NCBI RefSeq assembly: GCF_947387515.1
Contig: NZ_CANDOB010000001.1
Location: 1,240,001 to 1,304,000 of the forward strand
Direction of reading: 5' to 3'
Length of the DNA stretch: 64,000 bases
Source: Alkalihalobacillus sp. CinArs1
GTDB lineage: Bacteria; Bacillota; Bacilli; Bacillales; Guptibacillaceae
Position 1 is the stretch's first letter. The number at the start of each line of letters is the position of its first letter. The notes beneath the pieces were generated by a model that saw only the letters and a program-made list of their open reading frames with translations, was not told the DNA's origin and searched no databases. Shown here in pieces: positions 7,538 to 16,719 of this stretch. The position numbers and the translations under genes are program-made.

Positions 7538-9301
7538 TCAGGCACGTACTTGATCCAACGTTGATGAAGTTAATTCTCCCCCATGCATCTCAAAAACAAT
7601 GTCACAATTTTCAATTGTACTTAGTCTATGAGCAATGATAATTAACGTCTTTTGTCCCTTAAGTAAATCAATCGCTCTCATGATCTCTTTTTCAGTTCCA
7701 CTATCGAGTGCAGAGGTCGCTTCATCCATGAACAGTATTTCAGGATCATGATACAAAGCCCGCGCTATTCCAATTCGCTGTCTTTGACCACCAGATAACT
7801 TTACGCCCCTCTCTCCCACCCTTGTATTTAGTTTATCAGGCAGAGATAATACAAACTCTTTTAGCTGTGCCTGCTCCAAAGCTCTCCAAACGGCTTCATC
7901 TTGAATGTACTCTACATTTATACCGAACGCTACGTTATTTCGAATACTGTCATCAGACAGAAAGATAGATTGAGGAATATAGCCGACCTTCTGTTGAAAG
8001 ATCCCTTTTTCTTCAAGAACTGGTTTGCCATCTATTAAAATTTCACCAGTTTCAGGGGTGAGCAAACCTAATATAAGGTCGACGATCGTTGTTTTACCAG
8101 CTCCAGACTCGCCGATAAATGCAACGGCATGTCCGATGGGAATCGTTAAAGATACGTTCCTAACAGTCAAATACTTTTCGTTAGGATATCGAAAGCAAAC
8201 GTTCTTTAATGTAATTTCTTTTGTATACACCTTTTCATCAGCTGCAGGGTGAGAAAGAGACGGCTCTTCTAAGAACGGTTCCGTGTTATCGTTTTTAAGG
8301 TCTTCAGAAACGATCGCAAGAGCAGGATAATGATAGCGAATGAGGGTAATCATCGTGATGATACGATTTATAGATGGCAGTAACCTGAAAGCGGCCATAC
8401 AAAATAGAGCCATCGTAGAAACGACTTGTGTCGTCTCCAAGTTTTGAAAGACGATCAGAATCATCGTGATCAAAACAATTGTGATTAAAATCGTCTCCAT
8501 CAAAGGCCTAGGCATATACTCAAGCAGTTTAATGGTTCGATTATTAACGGCTAATTTCTTTCCTTGCTCACCATATGCGTTTACAAAAAAACCTTCCTTA
8601 CCAGTAACTTTCAACTCTTTACCAGCGCCAAGTCCTTGCTTTACCCATTTGATCATCGTTCCATTAACTTGTTGTTGTTCTATTCCTAAATATGACGTTT
8701 TCACCTTTAGATATTTAAAAAATACAAACACACTAGTACCTAATAGGACACAAGCCGTGATTGTAGGAATAGGTGAAACAATGAATAGTAATATTAAAAT
8801 ACATATAGAGACCAAAATCTCTGTCGCTAAAGAAAAAGCTGAAACGAGAAACTTTTGAAATATTTTCGGGACTTCAATCGTAATATTCCTGAGTAAATCA
8901 GCTGAGTTATTCTGCAGATGGAAGGTATAAGGCATCGATAAATAGGTTGCGAACAGCCTTCTAGAAAGTTTCATCTCTTGATTAAAAATCAACCTATACT
9001 GCAAGTAGTGGAATAGAAGTAAATAAGCATTCTTTAGAATAAAGATAGCTAAAAAAATTAGAACGCTAAACACTATAAACGCGTTAAGCGAAGTAAAACC
9101 TAACGTATCATATACGTGACGCAACAGTGCAATATCGTTTACTGTATCTGGATTTGTGATAATACCAACAAAAGGAACGATAAGACCGATTCCAACTGTT
9201 TCGAATAAGGCAGCTGCGATCATCATAACGAACAAGATAAGTAGCTTTTTCTGCTCATTCTTACCAAAGATTGATAGAGTTTTCTTTATCATCGTTATCA
9301 T
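7538..9301 (-). CDS. ABC exporter, fused permease-ATPase (MsbA-like)
   Basis: A 587-residue half-transporter: six membrane segments in the first ~320 residues, then an ATPase domain with Walker A GESGAGKTT, signature LSGGQRQRIGIARAL, Walker B ILFMDEATSALD and H-loop IIIAHRLSTI. Such proteins act as homodimers exporting lipids, lipid-linked glycans or peptides. I prefer the ATG at 9301, seven bases after AAAAGGTG; a GTG at 9310 lies inside that ribosome site. It follows the APH-like kinase gene by 36 bp in one operon behind two SinR-like palindromes, so export of a surface polymer or its lipid-linked unit is a plausible role. The cargo cannot be read from the sequence. Confidence 0.85.
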   Translation of the reverse strand: MITMIKKTLSIFGKNEQKKLLILFVMMIAAALFETVGIGLIVPFVGIITNPDTVNDIALLRHVYDTLGFTSLNAFIVFSVLIFLAIFILKNAYLLLFHYLQYRLIFNQEMKLSRRLFATYLSMPYTFHLQNNSADLLRNITIEVPKIFQKFLVSAFSLATEILVSICILILLFIVSPIPTITACVLLGTSVFVFFKYLKVKTSYLGIEQQQVNGTMIKWVKQGLGAGKELKVTGKEGFFVNAYGEQGKKLAVNNRTIKLLEYMPRPLMETILITIVLITMILIVFQNLETTQVVSTMALFCMAAFRLLPSINRIITMITLIRYHYPALAIVSEDLKNDNTEPFLEEPSLSHPAADEKVYTKEITLKNVCFRYPNEKYLTVRNVSLTIPIGHAVAFIGESGAGKTTIVDLILGLLTPETGEILIDGKPVLEEKGIFQQKVGYIPQSIFLSDDSIRNNVAFGINVEYIQDEAVWRALEQAQLKEFVLSLPDKLNTRVGERGVKLSGGQRQRIGIARALYHDPEILFMDEATSALDSGTEKEIMRAIDLLKGQKTLIIIAHRLSTIENCDIVFEMHGGELTSSTLDQVRA

Positions 9302-9337
9302 GTTATTCACCTTTTAATTATAAATTTTCTTTCACTC

Positions 9338-10474
9338 TCACACTCCTATAAGCTGTGGTTCACTAACAATCGACCTCTCATACTTCTCAAAAATATCTAG
9401 CCATTCCTCAATCGCGATCGGTTCATGATTCGAATACACATACTCTTCTAATCTTAATTTGAAAAATTCCAGGTAAAATAAATATCGATTGGTAGTGTGA
9501 TCAGGTGCGATTCCGATTCCATCCACTCTAGTTTTCAAATACAGTTGATAATTCTCTACCGCCTCTTCTATTTCACTAGATAATCTCTCCCGGTTGACCT
9601 CTTCTGATCTCAAAATACGGACGAATAAAAAGAAATAAAGATCAAAGTAACAACTTCTTCTCCCAAACGTACTCCAATCAATAATTTTTGTCTTATTCTT
9701 GTTTCTTAATATATTGAAATCACTCAAATCTCCATGAGAATAGACAAGTGAAATCTCTTTATTAGAAAGTCTTTCAGCTTGTGCTACTAAACGCGTTACA
9801 AAGCTCACAATTCTTTCTGCTTGTTTCTCATTACAAGAAGAAAATGCTTTACTCAACTCATGGACATCGTCGATGAGGTGATAGAAGTATTCATTTAATG
9901 GTATTGTCTTAGGAGTTTTACTCGATACAATTTTGAAGAGAACAGGATAGACTTCAGAGCAGAACTCTTTTTGTCTAATCTTTTGATAAGAAGGAACTCG
10001 GTAGTTGATATAGTACTCGATGACATATCGTTGATCGAGATCCCAGCTGAGGATTTTTGGAGCCAATTCGCATGCTTGCGCTTGTATTAAATTATTAACA
10101 CGCTTTTCAACGTCAGCCACTTCCAATTTGTCTGGGAACATGGTGATTACTTTTTTATCCTTGAAATTAATAACCTTATATTCTCCCTGCCTTAAAACAA
10201 TTAAGCAATGGCCATCGATATTAGTGCAGATGAGAGGAGAAGTTCTAGGTATAGCACGCTTCTTTCTATAAAACGAATATGTTAACTGAACAACACGAGC
10301 GAATCTTACAATAGGCACAAGAGAATCTATGAAGTACGAGCGATTCACGCGATCAAGGAAGTAAAACGACTTTGCTCCAAACAATAAGTAGCCCATTACT
10401 GCAAAGGCCCGAAGGTTTGTATTGATGTACAGTGAGCCATGGACATGTAGATAAGTATACGTTTGTTTAGTCAA
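9338..10474 (-). CDS. Aminoglycoside-phosphotransferase-like kinase (APH/choline kinase fold)
   Basis: A 378-residue protein with kinase motifs in its second half: catalytic loop SHGDLSDFN near residue 244 and metal-binding IIDWSTFG near 262, as in the APH/choline-kinase superfamily. The N-terminal ~110 residues do not look like the standard kinase lobe and include FAVMGYLLFGAKSFYFLDRV, possibly a membrane-associating helix. Start is a TTG at 10474 with GAGGG seven bases upstream. It precedes an ABC exporter in the same operon. This pairing recalls kinases that phosphorylate sugars of surface glycans or teichoic acids, but the substrate is unknown. An antibiotic-resistance role is unlikely given the context and unusual N terminus. 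Confidence 0.7.
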   Translation of the reverse strand: MTKQTYTYLHVHGSLYINTNLRAFAVMGYLLFGAKSFYFLDRVNRSYFIDSLVPIVRFARVVQLTYSFYRKKRAIPRTSPLICTNIDGHCLIVLRQGEYKVINFKDKKVITMFPDKLEVADVEKRVNNLIQAQACELAPKILSWDLDQRYVIEYYINYRVPSYQKIRQKEFCSEVYPVLFKIVSSKTPKTIPLNEYFYHLIDDVHELSKAFSSCNEKQAERIVSFVTRLVAQAERLSNKEISLVYSHGDLSDFNILRNKNKTKIIDWSTFGRRSCYFDLYFFLFVRILRSEEVNRERLSSEIEEAVENYQLYLKTRVDGIGIAPDHTTNRYLFYLEFFKLRLEEYVYSNHEPIAIEEWLDIFEKYERSIVSEPQLIGV

Positions 10475-10539
10475 TAGGCTTCCCTCTCTTATTTTTTTGG
10501 AAGGACCCCTCCCTCCTAATTCACGAATACAGCTCGAAC

Positions 10540-10555
10540 ATTCTTAATAAAGAAC
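10540..10555. promoter_or_regulatory. SinR-type palindrome upstream of the kinase/exporter operon (site 1)
   Basis: ATTCTTAATAAAGAAC. Read on the minus strand it contains GTTCTTT, an exact match to the B. subtilis SinR consensus GTTCTYT, with a near-perfect opposite arm. It lies 66 bp upstream of the kinase start codon. Confidence 0.55.
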
Positions 10556-10650
10556 AGTCGACCAAATAAAATTTCGATAATGTATTACTAACCAAAAATA
10601 AACTAGAGCAACTACTTACGAAAGTAAAATAGTTTGTTACTTCTAGTTTA

Positions 10651-10666
10651 GTTCTATATAAAGAAC
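10651..10666. promoter_or_regulatory. SinR-type palindrome upstream of the kinase/exporter operon (site 2)
   Basis: GTTCTATATAAAGAAC, with one arm reading GTTCTTT on the minus strand. It shares the 16-bp geometry GTTCT-N6-AGAAC with site 1 and with the two sites at 59597 and 59659 in the exopolysaccharide cluster, which is close to a SinR-like regulator gene. Confidence 0.6.
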
Positions 10667-10705
10667 AAGTCAACATCCAATCGTTACTCGTATCTAACTA
10701 TCCTA

Positions 10706-10738
10706 CTAAAAAAGACTTCCATCATATAGGAAGTCTTT
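10706..10738 (-). terminator. Terminator after murQ
   Basis: AAAGACTTCC (10711-10720) and GGAAGTCTTT (10729-10738) form a ten-base stem. On the minus strand it is followed by seven T, and it lies six bases after the murQ stop codon, closing the salvage operon. Confidence 0.87.
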
Positions 10739-10743
10739 CAATT

Positions 10744-11655
10744 TTATTTTAACTTCTCCTCAACATCTCTCATCAATTCTACAAAATTACCACCCTTATT
10801 CTTCAAAAGGAGAATTGCTTCTTCAGCACTTGTATTTAACAGCAGCATCACGATCGCAACCCTCACATCGCCGCCTGCCTTTTCACTCGCTCTACATGCT
10901 TCTTCCTCATCGACCCCTGTGATCTCTTGAATAATCGACACCGCTCGTTTACGAAGCTTCTCGTTTGAAGCTTGCACATTGATCATCAGGTTTCGATACA
11001 CTTTTCCAAGCTTGATCATCGATGCTGTGGTGATCATATTCAAAACCATCTTTTGGGCTGTTCCTGCCTTCAAGCGCGTGGAACCTGTGACCACTTCAGG
11101 TCCAACTGGGACTTCGATCGGGTAGATCACGTTTTGTGCTAAAAGGGAACCTGTATTACATGCGAGACCCGCTGTCGGTATCCCGAGTTTCGTCGCAGCA
11201 TGAACAGCTCCTAAAACATATGGCGTTCTTCCACTTGACGCGATTCCGATCACCATATCCTTTTTCGTCACATGTTTGTGAACATCTGCCGCTCCTGTCT
11301 CAGCACTATCTTCAGCACCTTCGATCGGGATACGAAGTGCACGATCACCGCCTGCTATGATACCGTTCACTAGATCATGCGAGACACCAAAGGTGGGCGG
11401 GCATTCAGAAGCATCAAGGACTCCAAGACGCCCGCTTGTACCGGCTCCAAAATAAAACAGTCTGCCACCGTTCTCCATCACCTCGACAGCCCGATCGATG
11501 ACCTTCTCGATCTGGGGCAAAGCCTTCTTCACCACTGAAGGTACACTGTGATCTTCTTCATTCATCAATTCGATGATCTCTAACGTCGAGAATTGATGAA
11601 TTTGTTCTGATTTTGTATTTCGCATTTCTGTATTCAAGTTGTTCACATCCGTCAT
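10744..11655 (-). CDS. murQ: N-acetylmuramic acid 6-phosphate etherase MurQ
   Basis: A 303-residue SIS-domain lyase that removes D-lactate from MurNAc-6-phosphate, giving GlcNAc-6-phosphate in the cytosol. The signature GAGTSGRLGVLDASECPPTF is intact and includes the catalytic Glu. A second SIS-family stretch VIGIASSGRTPYVLGA and the C-terminal helical part (EEEACRASEKAGGDVRVAIVMLL) are also typical. I use the ATG at 11655 because GGAGG stands seven bases before it; an in-frame extension to 11766 overlaps the kinase gene and lacks a ribosome site. It follows the kinase gene by 29 bp as the last cistron of the MurNAc salvage operon. Confidence 0.96.
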   Translation of the reverse strand: MTDVNNLNTEMRNTKSEQIHQFSTLEIIELMNEEDHSVPSVVKKALPQIEKVIDRAVEVMENGGRLFYFGAGTSGRLGVLDASECPPTFGVSHDLVNGIIAGGDRALRIPIEGAEDSAETGAADVHKHVTKKDMVIGIASSGRTPYVLGAVHAATKLGIPTAGLACNTGSLLAQNVIYPIEVPVGPEVVTGSTRLKAGTAQKMVLNMITTASMIKLGKVYRNLMINVQASNEKLRKRAVSIIQEITGVDEEEACRASEKAGGDVRVAIVMLLLNTSAEEAILLLKNKGGNFVELMRDVEEKLK

Positions 11656-11684
11656 ATCTGTACCTCCATCAGGTATAGCTGTCC

Positions 11685-12647
11685 TCACATCGAATGATAG
11701 GACGACGTTAGATTTTTTTTCATTTGTTGAGTCAGTGCCCCTTTTGTTAGGAAAGCACAAATACATGCTCCCGATGCAGGGGATAGATCTGGAACGACCA
11801 AACGGTGGTTCAGACCGTTACATTGCACGTTTCTTTCGAACATCTTCCTGAATAGATCTGATTGAAACAAGCCTCCACTTAGTACGATCGATTCTGCATC
11901 ATGCACAGCTTCTACTAATTTCCTTAAACTATCACAAGCATCCTCAAGAATAAATAACGCAGTATGATTCCGTTTGTTTCCTAGCTTTATAACGTACGCT
12001 GCAAGTGACGCGATTTTCAATCGCGGATAGGTGTCTTCATAAATACTAGTAATGATGTCTCGAACATCGTTCAACGCTAATGACGATAATATTCCCTCAA
12101 TAAACCGCTCATCTTTTTCTCGTATGCCGTCATGCATCTCGGAAACTACTTTCAGCGCTTGTCGTCCGATCGCATACCCACTTCCATCATCTCCGAATAA
12201 GTATCCCCAGCCTCCAGCACGTACAGGTGGCTGACCACGAGTGATCGAGTAGGCGATCGATCCGGTCCCTGCGATGAGGACAGTTCCTTCCATAGAATAT
12301 GTTCCGCTAGCAAGTGCCCCGTAGGCATCGTTTGTCACCATTATCGTTCCGTTGAATTCTGGTAAACTTTCAAGAAGCCACTTCTTCCAGCGCTTCTGAT
12401 CTTCTGGTCTGTCACCTCCAGCTGCTGAAACATAGATCACGTCTACATCACTCTTTACAAGGTTACAAGTTAGCGGTTCGATCACCTGCTGTATTTCCTT
12501 ACAAACTTCTTCTTCAGAGCGAGATTTGATATTCGTTGATCCTGAACGACTTTTCGCTAAGATCGTTCCGTCTTCATTGCATAGCAAGGCTTCCGTTTTC
12601 GTTCCACCACCATCAATTCCGATAACATACGTTTTACTTGATCGCAC
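11685..12647 (-). CDS. murK: N-acetylhexosamine kinase, BadF/BadG/BcrA family (MurK-like)
   Basis: A 320-residue ASKHA-fold kinase. The N-terminal phosphate loop reads GIDGGGTKTEALL, followed by the conserved NDAYGAL, AGTGSIAY and GGWGYLFGDDGSG segments of the N-acetylglucosamine/MurNAc kinase branch. In Clostridium acetobutylicum the related MurK phosphorylates both GlcNAc and MurNAc. Here it sits between an ABC sugar importer and murQ, so it most likely makes MurNAc-6-phosphate from free imported MurNAc. The start is taken as GTG 12647, which overlaps the end of the permease gene; GGAGGG lies 11 bases upstream. A TTG at 12683 is possible but adds non-family sequence. Confidence 0.85.
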   Translation of the reverse strand: MRSSKTYVIGIDGGGTKTEALLCNEDGTILAKSRSGSTNIKSRSEEEVCKEIQQVIEPLTCNLVKSDVDVIYVSAAGGDRPEDQKRWKKWLLESLPEFNGTIMVTNDAYGALASGTYSMEGTVLIAGTGSIAYSITRGQPPVRAGGWGYLFGDDGSGYAIGRQALKVVSEMHDGIREKDERFIEGILSSLALNDVRDIITSIYEDTYPRLKIASLAAYVIKLGNKRNHTALFILEDACDSLRKLVEAVHDAESIVLSGGLFQSDLFRKMFERNVQCNGLNHRLVVPDLSPASGACICAFLTKGALTQQMKKNLTSSYHSM

Positions 12648-13461
12648 CTTGAGTAAGTCCCTCCATAAATTGTTTTGAAGCAATGAAGAAGAGGACGATC
12701 ATCGGCAGTGAAGCAAGTGTGAGACCGGCGAATAGCGCCCCCCAATCTGCAGAATACTCTCCGAAAAGGGAAAGCATACCGACTGGAATTGTTCTTTTTA
12801 AATCATCCGTAATGAAGATCAACGGAAAGAAGAAGTCGTTCCATGATTGGATGAATTGAATGATCATCACCGTTCCCAGTGCTGGTCTCATAAGAGGTAA
12901 GACGACGTTCCATAGGATGCGAAGGTTTCCAGCGCCATCAATTCTCGCAGCTTCTTCGAGCTCGCGAGGCATTGTTCGGAAGAAACCTGTAAGAATAAGA
13001 ACCGATAGCGGAATCCCCGTTGCAACATACATGAAGATCAATGACCATAGTGAGTTTAATAGCTGCAAATCTTTCATCAAGATAAACAATGGGACGATTC
13101 CAAGCTTGATCGGAAGCATCATTCCCATAAGGAAGAAGAAGAAGATCATGTTATTCCATACAAACGTAAAACGGGCGATATAAAATGCTGCAAGAGATGA
13201 TGTCACGAGTATGAGCGTCACGGAAACAACACTAACGAGAACGCTGTTCATGAAGTATGTCATGAAAGGAACCTGGTCTAGTAAACTTTTATACGTATCG
13301 AGCGTGAACGTCTCAGGTAACGAAAGCGGATTTGTAAAGATTTCAGAACTCGACTTAAAAGAAGAGAGGATCATCAATAGAATTGGATAGATGCTGATCG
13401 ATGCGACTAAAAATGCAAAAACATAGTAAAACGGCTTTGTCCAGATTGTATGATTCATCAT
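12634..13461 (-). CDS. Sugar ABC transporter permease, MalG type
   Basis: A 275-residue inner-membrane permease with about six segments and the C-terminal EAA loop EEAARIDGAGNLRILWNVVLP, characteristic of carbohydrate ABC importers of the CUT1 class. Residues from about 70 form the permease domain. The preceding gene codes for the MalF-type partner, 7 bp apart, and the solute-binding lipoprotein lies before that. Its stop region overlaps the kinase gene start. No ATPase for this importer is encoded in the cluster, so a shared MsmX-type ATPase encoded elsewhere is likely, as for other Bacillus CUT1 systems. Substrate is inferred to be MurNAc or a MurNAc-containing sugar. Confidence 0.9.
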   Translation of the reverse strand: MMNHTIWTKPFYYVFAFLVASISIYPILLMILSSFKSSSEIFTNPLSLPETFTLDTYKSLLDQVPFMTYFMNSVLVSVVSVTLILVTSSLAAFYIARFTFVWNNMIFFFFLMGMMLPIKLGIVPLFILMKDLQLLNSLWSLIFMYVATGIPLSVLILTGFFRTMPRELEEAARIDGAGNLRILWNVVLPLMRPALGTVMIIQFIQSWNDFFFPLIFITDDLKRTIPVGMLSLFGEYSADWGALFAGLTLASLPMIVLFFIASKQFMEGLTQGAIK

Positions 13462-13468
13462 ATCCCTC

Positions 13469-14419
13469 CTATAGATCCACTTGTCTTTTCTGCATATACT
13501 TCAGGTACAGTGCCGTAAAGAACGCGATGAAAATAAATAATACGACTGCGAGTGCTGAGCCTAAACCGACCGCAGTAGTAGAGCCACCTGCCGAACCGCC
13601 AAATGCCAGTCGATAAAAATATACGGCGAGCGTATCCGTAGAGTGATAAGGTTCTCCTTGTGACCCTTGCATCGCGTAGACGAGTTCAAACGCTTCAAAC
13701 GACTGAATGAACGTTAACACCGTCATAATCATGATCGAAGGTACCATGAGCGGTAAGACGATTCGTCGAATCATCGCAAAACCACTTGCCCCATCAAGCT
13801 TTCCTGCCTCGAACAGCTCTTTAGGAATCGATTGAAAACCGGCAAGAAAGATTAGGACTCCAAAGCCAAGTCCATACCAGCAGTTCACGAGAATGATTGA
13901 AATGAGCGCCGTATCGGGGTCTCCGAGCCATGCCTTCTGCAGGTGTTCAAGACCTACTTTTTCTAAAACGACATTCAACGCACCATAGTTCGGATTGAGG
14001 ATCAGCTTCCAAAGAAAACCGACTACGATAACGGAAAGAAGGCGTGGTAAGAAGTACGCGATTTTTAGAAACTCAGAACCTCGCACTCTTTTATAAATGA
14101 TATAAGCAAGAATGAAAGCAAGACCGTTTTGAAAAATCATTTGAAGGACAAAATACAGGATGTTGTGACCAAACGCATTCCAAAACAAGTCTGAAAACGG
14201 TTGAAGCGTGAAGAGGTCCTTAAAGTTCTTTAACCCTACGAATTCTCCCCTTACGATCCCGTTCCAATCGAAGAAACTGTATGTAAGTGCTGCAAACAAA
14301 GGATACACAATAAACAATCCATAAATAATCAAGGCGGGAATAGGGAAAAGGTGAATCGTCCACCTTTTCCAGTTCCGTTGCTTTTTTATCGTCACAGGTG
14401 TATGCATTGCTGGCTTCAT
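13469..14419 (-). CDS. Sugar ABC transporter permease, MalF type
   Basis: A 316-residue membrane protein: a cytoplasmic basic N terminus, six membrane segments and the EAA loop ELFEAGKLDGASGFAMIRRI (CUT1 class). It forms the pore with the following MalG-type permease. It lies 19 bp after the solute-binding protein gene in the MurNAc salvage operon. The role is import of an amino sugar produced outside the cell by NamZ, NagZ and AmiE-like enzymes; this is drawn from gene order. Nothing is unusual in length or motifs. Confidence 0.9.
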   Translation of the reverse strand: MKPAMHTPVTIKKQRNWKRWTIHLFPIPALIIYGLFIVYPLFAALTYSFFDWNGIVRGEFVGLKNFKDLFTLQPFSDLFWNAFGHNILYFVLQMIFQNGLAFILAYIIYKRVRGSEFLKIAYFLPRLLSVIVVGFLWKLILNPNYGALNVVLEKVGLEHLQKAWLGDPDTALISIILVNCWYGLGFGVLIFLAGFQSIPKELFEAGKLDGASGFAMIRRIVLPLMVPSIMIMTVLTFIQSFEAFELVYAMQGSQGEPYHSTDTLAVYFYRLAFGGSAGGSTTAVGLGSALAVVLFIFIAFFTALYLKYMQKRQVDL

Positions 14420-14438
14420 ATTCTCCGCCCCTTATTGA

Positions 14439-15698
14439 TTATTTTAAAGGTTCATACCAAGACTTCGCGCTATCTTGAACAGCATTTGCAACTTCTTCAG
14501 GTGACCGCTCACCTAAATACATGCCTTGAAGTTCAGTTTCAATAACTGATTTTGTAGAAGGATTTCCTCCAGCAAAATGAACGAGCATCATGTAAGGCGT
14601 TGACCTCTCTTCTACGGCTTTTCCGAGATCATTCACAAGCTGATCATCAGATGAAATACCAGGAATGGCACTGATCATCTTAAATTCTTCTGTGAACATT
14701 TCACCGAATTCCTCTGTCGTCATAAATTGAAGGAATTTCTTTGCGGCCTCTGTGTTTTCTGAGTTCGCATTGATAGCATAAGATCCGTCTACCCATGTTG
14801 TGATGGTCGGTTCCTTTCCAACGGCAGATGGCATCGGGAAGAAGCCTAGCTCAAGGTCAGGATTCATTTCACGAAGCACTTCGATTTCCCAGCTTCCTAA
14901 TGGGAACATCGCAGCGTCTCCTGTAAAGAACATCGTACGAATATCTTCCATTCCAAGACCTTCATAGTTTTCAGGGAAAAATTGCTTCAATTCATCCATC
15001 GCTTCGATCGAACGGTTGAACTCTTCACTTGAGAAGTCGGTCTCACCAGCCGTTACATTGTCAACAAATTCGTTCGCCCCGTAGTGTGCCGGGCCAATAA
15101 TACCGTGGGAAAGTGATAGGAGCCATCCTTCCTTCGTTCCAAGAGAAATAGGCGTGTAGCCTTCATCTTGCAACGTCTTATTCAGCGTCATAAACTCTTC
15201 CCACGTTTGTGGCTCTTCAAGACCTAGCTCTTCGAAAATCTTCTTATTGTAAAACATTTGCGTTGTACTGATATTTAAAGGTACGCCATACTGCTTATCG
15301 TCTGTTCCTTTTGAAGCAGCAAGTGTTTCTTCTGGATACTGATCGAGTCCTTCTAATCCATCAAGCGGTTCGAGATACCCTGCATCAGCTAGCTCAATTC
15401 CAGGCGCATAAGGACGAAGGTGGATGATGTCTGGACCTTCACCGCTTTGGAGAGCCGTGTTTAGAATCGTGTTATACTCCGTATTTTTAGAAGGGTTAAA
15501 TTCAACCGTAATATCGGGGTACTCTTCGTTAAATTTCTCAATCACCTTTTCATAGCTTGCTTTGTCTTCCGTTCTCCAACTGCCGATCGTTAACGTTGTC
15601 CCGTCCTCACCGCCGCTTTCACTACCTGTGTTCGAGCTGCTGCAGGCCGAAATGACTAGGATGATCGCCAAGAATACAAACGCTTTCATTTTCTTCAT
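14439..15698 (-). CDS. Sugar-binding lipoprotein of ABC transporter
   Basis: A 419-residue extracellular solute-binding protein (family 1). The signal peptide ends in the lipobox ISAC at about residue 19, followed by a serine/glycine linker, so it is tethered to the outer face of the membrane. The mature part has the usual two-lobed layout, with TLTIGSWRTED at the start, GEGPDIIHL in the middle and TTWVDGSYAINANSEN later. It delivers ligand to the two permeases encoded directly downstream. Being between murR, a MurNAc-releasing hydrolase and murQ makes MurNAc or a MurNAc-peptide the likely ligand. Confidence 0.9.
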   Translation of the reverse strand: MKKMKAFVFLAIILVISACSSSNTGSESGGEDGTTLTIGSWRTEDKASYEKVIEKFNEEYPDITVEFNPSKNTEYNTILNTALQSGEGPDIIHLRPYAPGIELADAGYLEPLDGLEGLDQYPEETLAASKGTDDKQYGVPLNISTTQMFYNKKIFEELGLEEPQTWEEFMTLNKTLQDEGYTPISLGTKEGWLLSLSHGIIGPAHYGANEFVDNVTAGETDFSSEEFNRSIEAMDELKQFFPENYEGLGMEDIRTMFFTGDAAMFPLGSWEIEVLREMNPDLELGFFPMPSAVGKEPTITTWVDGSYAINANSENTEAAKKFLQFMTTEEFGEMFTEEFKMISAIPGISSDDQLVNDLGKAVEERSTPYMMLVHFAGGNPSTKSVIETELQGMYLGERSPEEVANAVQDSAKSWYEPLK

Positions 15699-15702
15699 AC
15701 CA

Positions 15703-16719
15703 TTACTCCCCCTTAATAAAAGTTGAATGAATCAAGGAATGTAGATGAGGTCGAATCACCTTCATATTATGTTTTCTTCCGTAGTGAACGATGTTCGTCA
15801 AAAACGTGACGACGAGTTCTTCGACTGGATCAATCCATAAACTTGTTCCTGTAAAACCGGTATGGCCGAAGCTCCCGATCGACCACCTCCCTCCACACGA
15901 AAGGTTGGCTCCTTTCCCGCTCCACACTTCAAATCCTAACCCTCTGTTACCTACTACATGTTTCTGAGCTTGTCGTATTCTCTTCTCTGATAGCACAGTT
16001 TGACGCTCTGGATAAAGAAATAGACTACCGAATTTCCCAACATCATTTGAAGTTGAAAACAGTCCAGCGCTTCCGCTTTCTCCACCTAGGTGTAAGGCTT
16101 TTTCATCATGAACGACTCCCTGAATGTAAGAGCCATCGTACGTTTCTGTAGATGCAATATTAGTTTGATCTGTAGGATGAAAGCCAGTGGACTCTAACCC
16201 CCACGGACAATACAGATACGTATCTGCGAATGTTGAGAGCGATAATCCGCTAATTCTTTCAATCACTTTTCCAAGCAAAATCATGCCTGAATCGCTATAA
16301 AGGACTTTTTCACCCGGCTTATGAAGAAGAGAGAGTGCAGTGATTTCTTCAAATACCGGACGCCACTCGTTTCTGGTCATACGTTTAAGATCAGCGGCAA
16401 GTCCGCTTGTGTGAGTAAGGGCGTGTGAAATTGTTACTTCTTTGTGTTTGAACTCTGGTATGTAAGTCTGGATGGAATGGTCTAGTTTTAGTGAGCTGTT
16501 GTCTAACAGCCAAAGAATTGAAGGTAGTGTCGCCATGACTTTTGTCAGAGAAGCGACATCGAATTGTGTGGTTTTCGTGATAGTAGATAAGTTGTTTTGA
16601 CGGTCATGGTAGGTTCCATAAGCTTTGTGAAAAACGGTTCTACCGTGATGCTGAACGTGTAACGTGGCGCCTGGCAGTTCACCATTGTCGATCAGCTGTT
16701 GGAGATACTGATCAAACAT
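15703..16719 (-). CDS. Serine hydrolase of the beta-lactamase/AmiE family (no signal peptide)
   Basis: A 338-residue serine hydrolase with SxxK as SLTK in DVASLTKVM, the YxN-like YSDSG and a late GHTGFTG motif, the three catalytic boxes of the class C beta-lactamase fold. AmiE of B. subtilis, an N-acetylmuramyl-L-alanine amidase, belongs to this family. Unlike the paralogues at 21145 and 24076, it lacks a signal peptide, so it may act in the cytosol on imported MurNAc-peptides. It starts at ATG 16719, overlapping the murR stop codon; a start at 16731 is possible but lies on the ribosome site. It sits between murR and the importer genes. Confidence 0.85.
   Translation of the reverse strand: MFDQYLQQLIDNGELPGATLHVQHHGRTVFHKAYGTYHDRQNNLSTITKTTQFDVASLTKVMATLPSILWLLDNSSLKLDHSIQTYIPEFKHKEVTISHALTHTSGLAADLKRMTRNEWRPVFEEITALSLLHKPGEKVLYSDSGMILLGKVIERISGLSLSTFADTYLYCPWGLESTGFHPTDQTNIASTETYDGSYIQGVVHDEKALHLGGESGSAGLFSTSNDVGKFGSLFLYPERQTVLSEKRIRQAQKHVVGNRGLGFEVWSGKGANLSCGGRWSIGSFGHTGFTGTSLWIDPVEELVVTFLTNIVHYGRKHNMKVIRPHLHSLIHSTFIKGE

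Noticed and set aside
9338-10474. Call of an aminoglycoside resistance gene
   Set aside because: Only the general kinase fold is shared; the N-terminal half is unlike resistance enzymes and the partner is an exporter under SinR-like sites.
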